A DNA stretch of 26,666 nt, from NCBI GenBank assembly GCA_023474155.1, contig JAMCYJ010000051.1:1-26666 (forward strand). The letters are read 5' to 3'. Shown here one piece after another: positions 23,750-26,666 of this stretch. The stretch is from Candidatus Martarchaeota archaeon. GTDB taxonomy: Archaea > Micrarchaeota > Micrarchaeia > Micrarchaeales > Micrarchaeaceae. The notes under the pieces were generated by a model. It was not told the origin of the DNA, made no database searches, and was given only the letters and a program-made list of their open reading frames with translations. The first letter of the stretch is position 1. Every line of letters begins with the position of its first letter. Both the position numbers and the translations under genes were made by a program.

Positions 23750-23861
23750 TCCTTAAATAGGATTTATTCTCTTTTTCCATTGCAGTATAATAAGATAAAC
23801 TTTTTTCAAATACCTGCCCCGTAGCGTCAAAAAACCAAATATCGCCGAATCCGCAAAAAGA

Positions 23862-23870
23862 TTTAAATAT
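23862..23870 (+). promoter_or_regulatory. TATA box of the downstream helical gene
   Basis: TTTAAATAT preceded by CAAAAAGA (BRE-like) is a near-consensus archaeal promoter, about 90 bases before ATG 23959, within a 209-base gene-free stretch (23750-23958). A perfect ribosome-binding site, GGTGATGAG, precedes the ATG. Apart from an AT-rich leader, I see nothing else in this gap. Confidence 0.5.
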
Positions 23871-23958
23871 CACAATAACCACTATTAATTTAATAAATTA
23901 ATAAACTAAACGAAATAAAAATAGCCGCATATGTTAATCTTTATAGATTGGTGATGAG

Positions 23959-24693
23959 ATGAATTTATTTAAAAAGCAGGATAACGCGATGATTGTCGAG
24001 CCTTCTGATCTGCAGGGGATAGTGAATAATGCAGCCAAGACTGTAAAAAATTTAAACTGCGATACTATTTCATATTTTTATAATGCCAAAGACATCTTTA
24101 AAAATGCCAAAACAAAGCTGATTGATATCTCTAAAAAGTCAGATAAATTAATTGTACAGCAGGCGGCTGCATTTTTTGAGGAATTGAACAAATTAACGGG
24201 CTCAGAATTGAATTTTACAAATATGCTGATCAACAATATCTCATTTTTAGAAAACAATAACTCTGTCTATGTAAACATAAATGTGGCGTCAAATGATTAC
24301 TCCCAACAGGATACCCCTATTAAAGCGGATAAAGCCCAATTGCTCCAAAACTTGAAAACTGACAAGCAGAATCTGGAAAAAATAAAGTATTTATTGTCTG
24401 AACTTCAGGATATTTACTCAGAATCGTCTGAAAATAAAATAAAAGAAATCAAACTAAATGAGAATTATAATGGGGGCCTGAATAGGCAGACCGATTATAG
24501 CGCAAATATAACGGCCGACAATGGGCTGCTGGCATTTTATATTAAAAGGAATACCCTGCTGAATGCGCTAAACAAGGAGCTTAAAATTGATAGCGGGATA
24601 ACAGAACTGATAGATGTTAACAGCGCCGAAATAATGGAGTATAACGCGAAAATAATTAAATCCACTGCAAATAAGTTTTTAAAAAGGGATTAA
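23959..24693 (+). CDS. Hypothetical helical protein
   Basis: A soluble 244-residue protein of unknown family, strongly helical and Lys/Asn/Asp-rich, with heptad-like stretches (KAQLLQNLKTDKQNLEKIK, about residues 124-142) suggesting a coiled coil. It opens with a short amphipathic MNLFKKQ. GGTGATGAG gives it an excellent ribosome-binding site and it has its own promoter, so expression is probable. It is followed by a second, smaller helical orphan in the same direction; the two may work together. Nothing in it indicates an enzyme. Confidence 0.75.
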   Translation: MNLFKKQDNAMIVEPSDLQGIVNNAAKTVKNLNCDTISYFYNAKDIFKNAKTKLIDISKKSDKLIVQQAAAFFEELNKLTGSELNFTNMLINNISFLENNNSVYVNINVASNDYSQQDTPIKADKAQLLQNLKTDKQNLEKIKYLLSELQDIYSESSENKIKEIKLNENYNGGLNRQTDYSANITADNGLLAFYIKRNTLLNALNKELKIDSGITELIDVNSAEIMEYNAKIIKSTANKFLKRD

Positions 24694-24804
24694 ATATTAA
24701 ATTAATAAGGCCTATCTAACAGATGTTAAAAAACTCTAAGCGCAGCGCGGTTAGCCCATTAATTTCTGCTGTAATATCGGTGTAGAGTATAGGTGTAGGG
24801 TATT

Positions 24805-25332
24805 ATGTCTATATTTGAAATGATGAAAGGCAATGAAAAAAATCCGCAAGAGTTGTATGCGGATTATCTCGATGAGATAAAAGCGAAACTGCATACTGAG
24901 AAGGAATTGTACTCCAGACTTAAGCCCTTATCGGATAGCACGCATACGATACCTGTAACTTTAAATACCCAAATAATCGATGAAATTAAGGAAATCAATA
25001 AAAATAAGAATATAGGGCAGTTGGAGAATTACAAACTAGTTGTTACAATAGCTGAACAGGTTGCAATGCAGTTTGATTCCGCTGAAAAACAGATTCATGT
25101 ATCGAATAAGAAGGCAAAAGAAGCCTACTGTGATCTTAAAAAATTATTCTCTACAATAGCGATAAACGCGCTTGAACTAATTTCGGATTATGAAGAAAAA
25201 GAGCAGAAAAACATACACACTGCACTGTTAGACCTGAGAAAAGCGAGAGACATCGCCGATAAATTCGGAACACTGCAGAATATAGTGGATAAACGGATTA
25301 TATTTAACTTAAAAAGATTGGAAAGAAGCTGA
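24805..25332 (+). CDS. Hypothetical helical protein
   Basis: A 175-residue soluble, highly charged, mostly helical protein that I cannot assign. It starts MSIFEMMKGNEKN, echoing the short amphipathic start of the preceding gene. It has long heptad-like helices (DYLDEIKAKLHTEKELYSRL; KNIHTALLDLRKARDIADKF). The upstream gap of 111 bases contains GGTGTAG twice (near 24779 and 24793), the second in ribosome-binding range of ATG 24805. It may be a distant, shorter relative or partner of the 23959 gene, which the eye cannot prove. Confidence 0.75.
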   Translation: MSIFEMMKGNEKNPQELYADYLDEIKAKLHTEKELYSRLKPLSDSTHTIPVTLNTQIIDEIKEINKNKNIGQLENYKLVVTIAEQVAMQFDSAEKQIHVSNKKAKEAYCDLKKLFSTIAINALELISDYEEKEQKNIHTALLDLRKARDIADKFGTLQNIVDKRIIFNLKRLERS

Positions 25333-25360
25333 GCGCCATTTCTGCCTTGCGCGCCCGGCT

Positions 25361-25981
25361 TCATGCCAGGCTTTCTGCAAATTCCGCGAATTTTTTGTAT
25401 TTTTCATCAATTTTAGTCCAGTCTATCGAATTGATGAACTCTGCCATATATTTCGCCCTGTCGGGGCCGAATTTATGGTAATAGGCATGTTCAAAAACAT
25501 CAAGCACCACTAATGGAAGCGATCCGGCAACCCCTCCTTGGTTGTGCAGGTCGTATATAAAATTCCTTAATTTTTTGTCGCTGAATATGTCAATCGACAG
25601 CGCCGCCCATCCCCGAGCGCCCTTGCCTGCTGCAATGAAATCATCTTTCCAGTTCTCGAATGATCCGAAATCCTGTTTTATCTTTTTCATTATTGCAAGA
25701 TTTTCGTCAGGCGCACTGCCTGCCCCGATGCAGCCCCAGTAAAGTTCATGCAGGATGGCTCCATTCGCATTCCATGTTTCTTCTAGTTTCAGCTCTCTGA
25801 AAAGGGAGTAATTCGCATTCGCCTTTGATCTGTCTGCTGTTTGTAGGCCGGCTTCAACCTCGTTTCTTTTGCTGACATACCCTGCATAATGCACGTCATG
25901 GTGCCATTTGTATGTTTCGGCATCCATTACCTTTTCCAGATCCTCAAAATTTACCCTCATCTGTTTTATTTCAAAAGCCAT
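25361..25981 (-). CDS. sod: Superoxide dismutase, Fe/Mn family
   Basis: Converts superoxide to oxygen and hydrogen peroxide, in the cytoplasm. It has 206 residues, standard length. Metal ligands can be read as H27 (in KWHHDVHYAGYV), H78 (ILHELYW), and D161 with H165 (LDVFEHAYY); the gateway tyrosine is Y35. The N-terminal 'L-P-x-L-P-Y' opening of most family members is replaced by MAFEIKQMRVNFEDLEKVMD. Whether Fe or Mn is used cannot be told safely. GGTGA precedes the ATG. The transposon begins roughly 30-60 bases upstream of its start, so the sod promoter may lie in or be altered by the insertion. Confidence 0.93.
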   Translation of the reverse strand: MAFEIKQMRVNFEDLEKVMDAETYKWHHDVHYAGYVSKRNEVEAGLQTADRSKANANYSLFRELKLEETWNANGAILHELYWGCIGAGSAPDENLAIMKKIKQDFGSFENWKDDFIAAGKGARGWAALSIDIFSDKKLRNFIYDLHNQGGVAGSLPLVVLDVFEHAYYHKFGPDRAKYMAEFINSIDWTKIDEKYKKFAEFAESLA

Positions 25982-26121
25982 TTTTTCACCAATAATTTTA
26001 GCGTCAACTTACAATTTTATTTGTAAGGCAAGAATACTACGACTTTTAAGTCGTGGATGAATTGCAAATTGCAATCCGATAACTATTTCTATTTTTGAAC
26101 CACTATAATTGTTAATGGTAG

Positions 26122-26142
26122 GACGCAAAAATTTTTTGCGTC
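26122..26142 (+). promoter_or_regulatory. Stem-loop in the tnpA leader
   Basis: GACGCAAAAA and TTTTTGCGTC form a perfect 10-bp inverted repeat with one central base, located 24 bases before the preferred tnpA start. In characterised IS200 elements a leader stem-loop blocks read-through or translation of tnpA and keeps transposition low, and this could do the same. It also contains a T-run and might terminate incoming transcripts. Confidence 0.5.
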
Positions 26143-26165
26143 GCAACTACCAGAAACATGATATT

Positions 26166-26621
26166 ATGAATAGTGTAAACAATTTAAAAAATAAAAATGT
26201 TATGGAAAATGAATTAGGACATCAATATAATATGCATCATTTTGTTTTTGTTACTAAATATAGGTATAAAATGTTTAAAAATGCAAAAACAGTTGAAACA
26301 ATACGCAATGCATTTTATAATATTGCAGAAAAAAATAAAATAATAATAAAGGAACTTTCATTTGGTGATGATTTTGCGCATGTACATATGGAAGTAAACA
26401 TTCCAAATACATTATCAGTTTCATATGCAGTGCAGTTGTTAAAAGGATATTCCTCTTATTTTGTATTCAAAACAATTCCAAATCATAGATTGCGATATTT
26501 TAAAGGAAACTTTTGGAGTGCAGGGTATAGCAGTGGTAGTGTAGGGCCGAGAGATGAAAAAACACTGCAAAACTATATTAGAAAACAAGATGTTTCAGGT
26601 CAAATGAAACTTGCAATGTAG
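26166..26621 (+). CDS. tnpA: IS200-type transposase TnpA (Y1, HUH superfamily)
   Basis: Single-strand DNA transposase of about 151 residues. MHHFVFVTKYRYKMF is the family's first strand, DDFAHVHMEVNIP contains the metal-binding H-x-H pair of the HUH motif, LLKGYSSYFVF is the conserved helix, FWSAGYSSGSVG follows, and ENYIRKQ-like text near the end (LQNYIRKQD) holds the catalytic tyrosine. The start is uncertain: the frame is open to 26109, and ATG 26115, 26166 and 26202 are options; ATG 26202 gives the most typical length. Codon use is more AT-rich than in the neighbouring genes, in line with a mobile gene. All catalytic residues are present, so the enzyme may be active. Confidence 0.9.
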   Translation: MNSVNNLKNKNVMENELGHQYNMHHFVFVTKYRYKMFKNAKTVETIRNAFYNIAEKNKIIIKELSFGDDFAHVHMEVNIPNTLSVSYAVQLLKGYSSYFVFKTIPNHRLRYFKGNFWSAGYSSGSVGPRDEKTLQNYIRKQDVSGQMKLAM

Positions 26622-26666
26622 TTTTACTGCAATGCAATGGATACTTCGGGCTTTAGCCCGAAGAGG

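Larger units (their letters stand above)
26008..26666 (+). mobile_element. IS200-type insertion sequence (tnpA only), right edge at window end
   Basis: The boundaries are inferred from end hairpins rather than inverted repeats, as is normal for IS200/IS605 elements. At the left are a CTTACAA/TTGTAAG stem (26008-26027, perhaps outside the element) and the sub-terminal hairpin ACGACTTTTAAGTCGT (26039-26054). At the right is CTTCGGGCT/AGCCCGAAG (26644-26663). A single tnpA lies between; no tnpB is present before the window ends. Such elements move as single strands by HUH-tyrosine chemistry and make no long terminal repeats. The exact cleavage sites are not fixed, and the right one may lie just beyond 26666. 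Confidence 0.75.

Overview
The window comes from an archaeal chromosome. The evidence is a run of archaeal or archaeal/eukaryal information-processing genes (proteasome alpha subunit, SBDS, exosome Rrp4/Rrp41/Rrp42, ribosomal protein eL43, RNA polymerase subunit RpoP, Nop5, archaeal-type SecY, AglB/STT3), a tRNA gene with an archaeal bulge-helix-bulge intron, and TATA-type promoters with poly-T ends. The AT-rich DNA, tight gene packing, compact proteins and many orphans suggest a small-genome DPANN archaeon. A Micrarchaeota/ARMAN-like host is my guess from protein style, not a proven placement. Layout, left to right. (1) 1-2658: the tail of a gene cut by the window edge, a helical orphan, and a protein joining an HExxH metallopeptidase-like half to a von Willebrand A domain. 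(2) 2872-8106: the archaeal proteasome/exosome superoperon order psmA, sbds, rrp4, rrp41, rrp42, eL43, (two orphans), rpoP. A 20-bp direct repeat flanking a chain of five hairpins lies just after eL43. (3) 8122-9003 (minus): a Nop5 C/D-box RNP protein without its fibrillarin-binding N-terminal domain. (4) 9233-10664: a 45-residue, extremely acidic protein and an MFS transporter. (5) 10761-10876: tRNA-Arg(CCU) with a 41-nt intron in the T loop. (6) 10997-15307: a membrane-anchored thioredoxin-fold-like protein that has lost CxxC, convergent with a Cys-rich, sequon-rich anchored protein and a KaiC/RAD55-like ATPase, then a methyltransferase and Trm112-like zinc protein pair. (7) 15452-19530: dihydrolipoamide dehydrogenase followed by a zinc-ribbon/helical-repeat protein, a four-helix membrane protein and a V4R-like protein. 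(8) 19668-23749: SecY and an AglB-type oligosaccharyltransferase with an added coiled coil. (9) 23959-25332: two helical orphans. (10) 25361-26666: Fe/Mn superoxide dismutase and an IS200-type transposon immediately upstream of it. How the genes fit together: region 2 couples RNA decay, ribosome maturation, translation, transcription and proteolysis. SecY and AglB would export and N-glycosylate the sequon-rich anchored proteins of region 6. SOD and Lpd point to redox metabolism and oxygen exposure. Everything was read by eye from sequence, with no database search; names rest on remembered family motifs.
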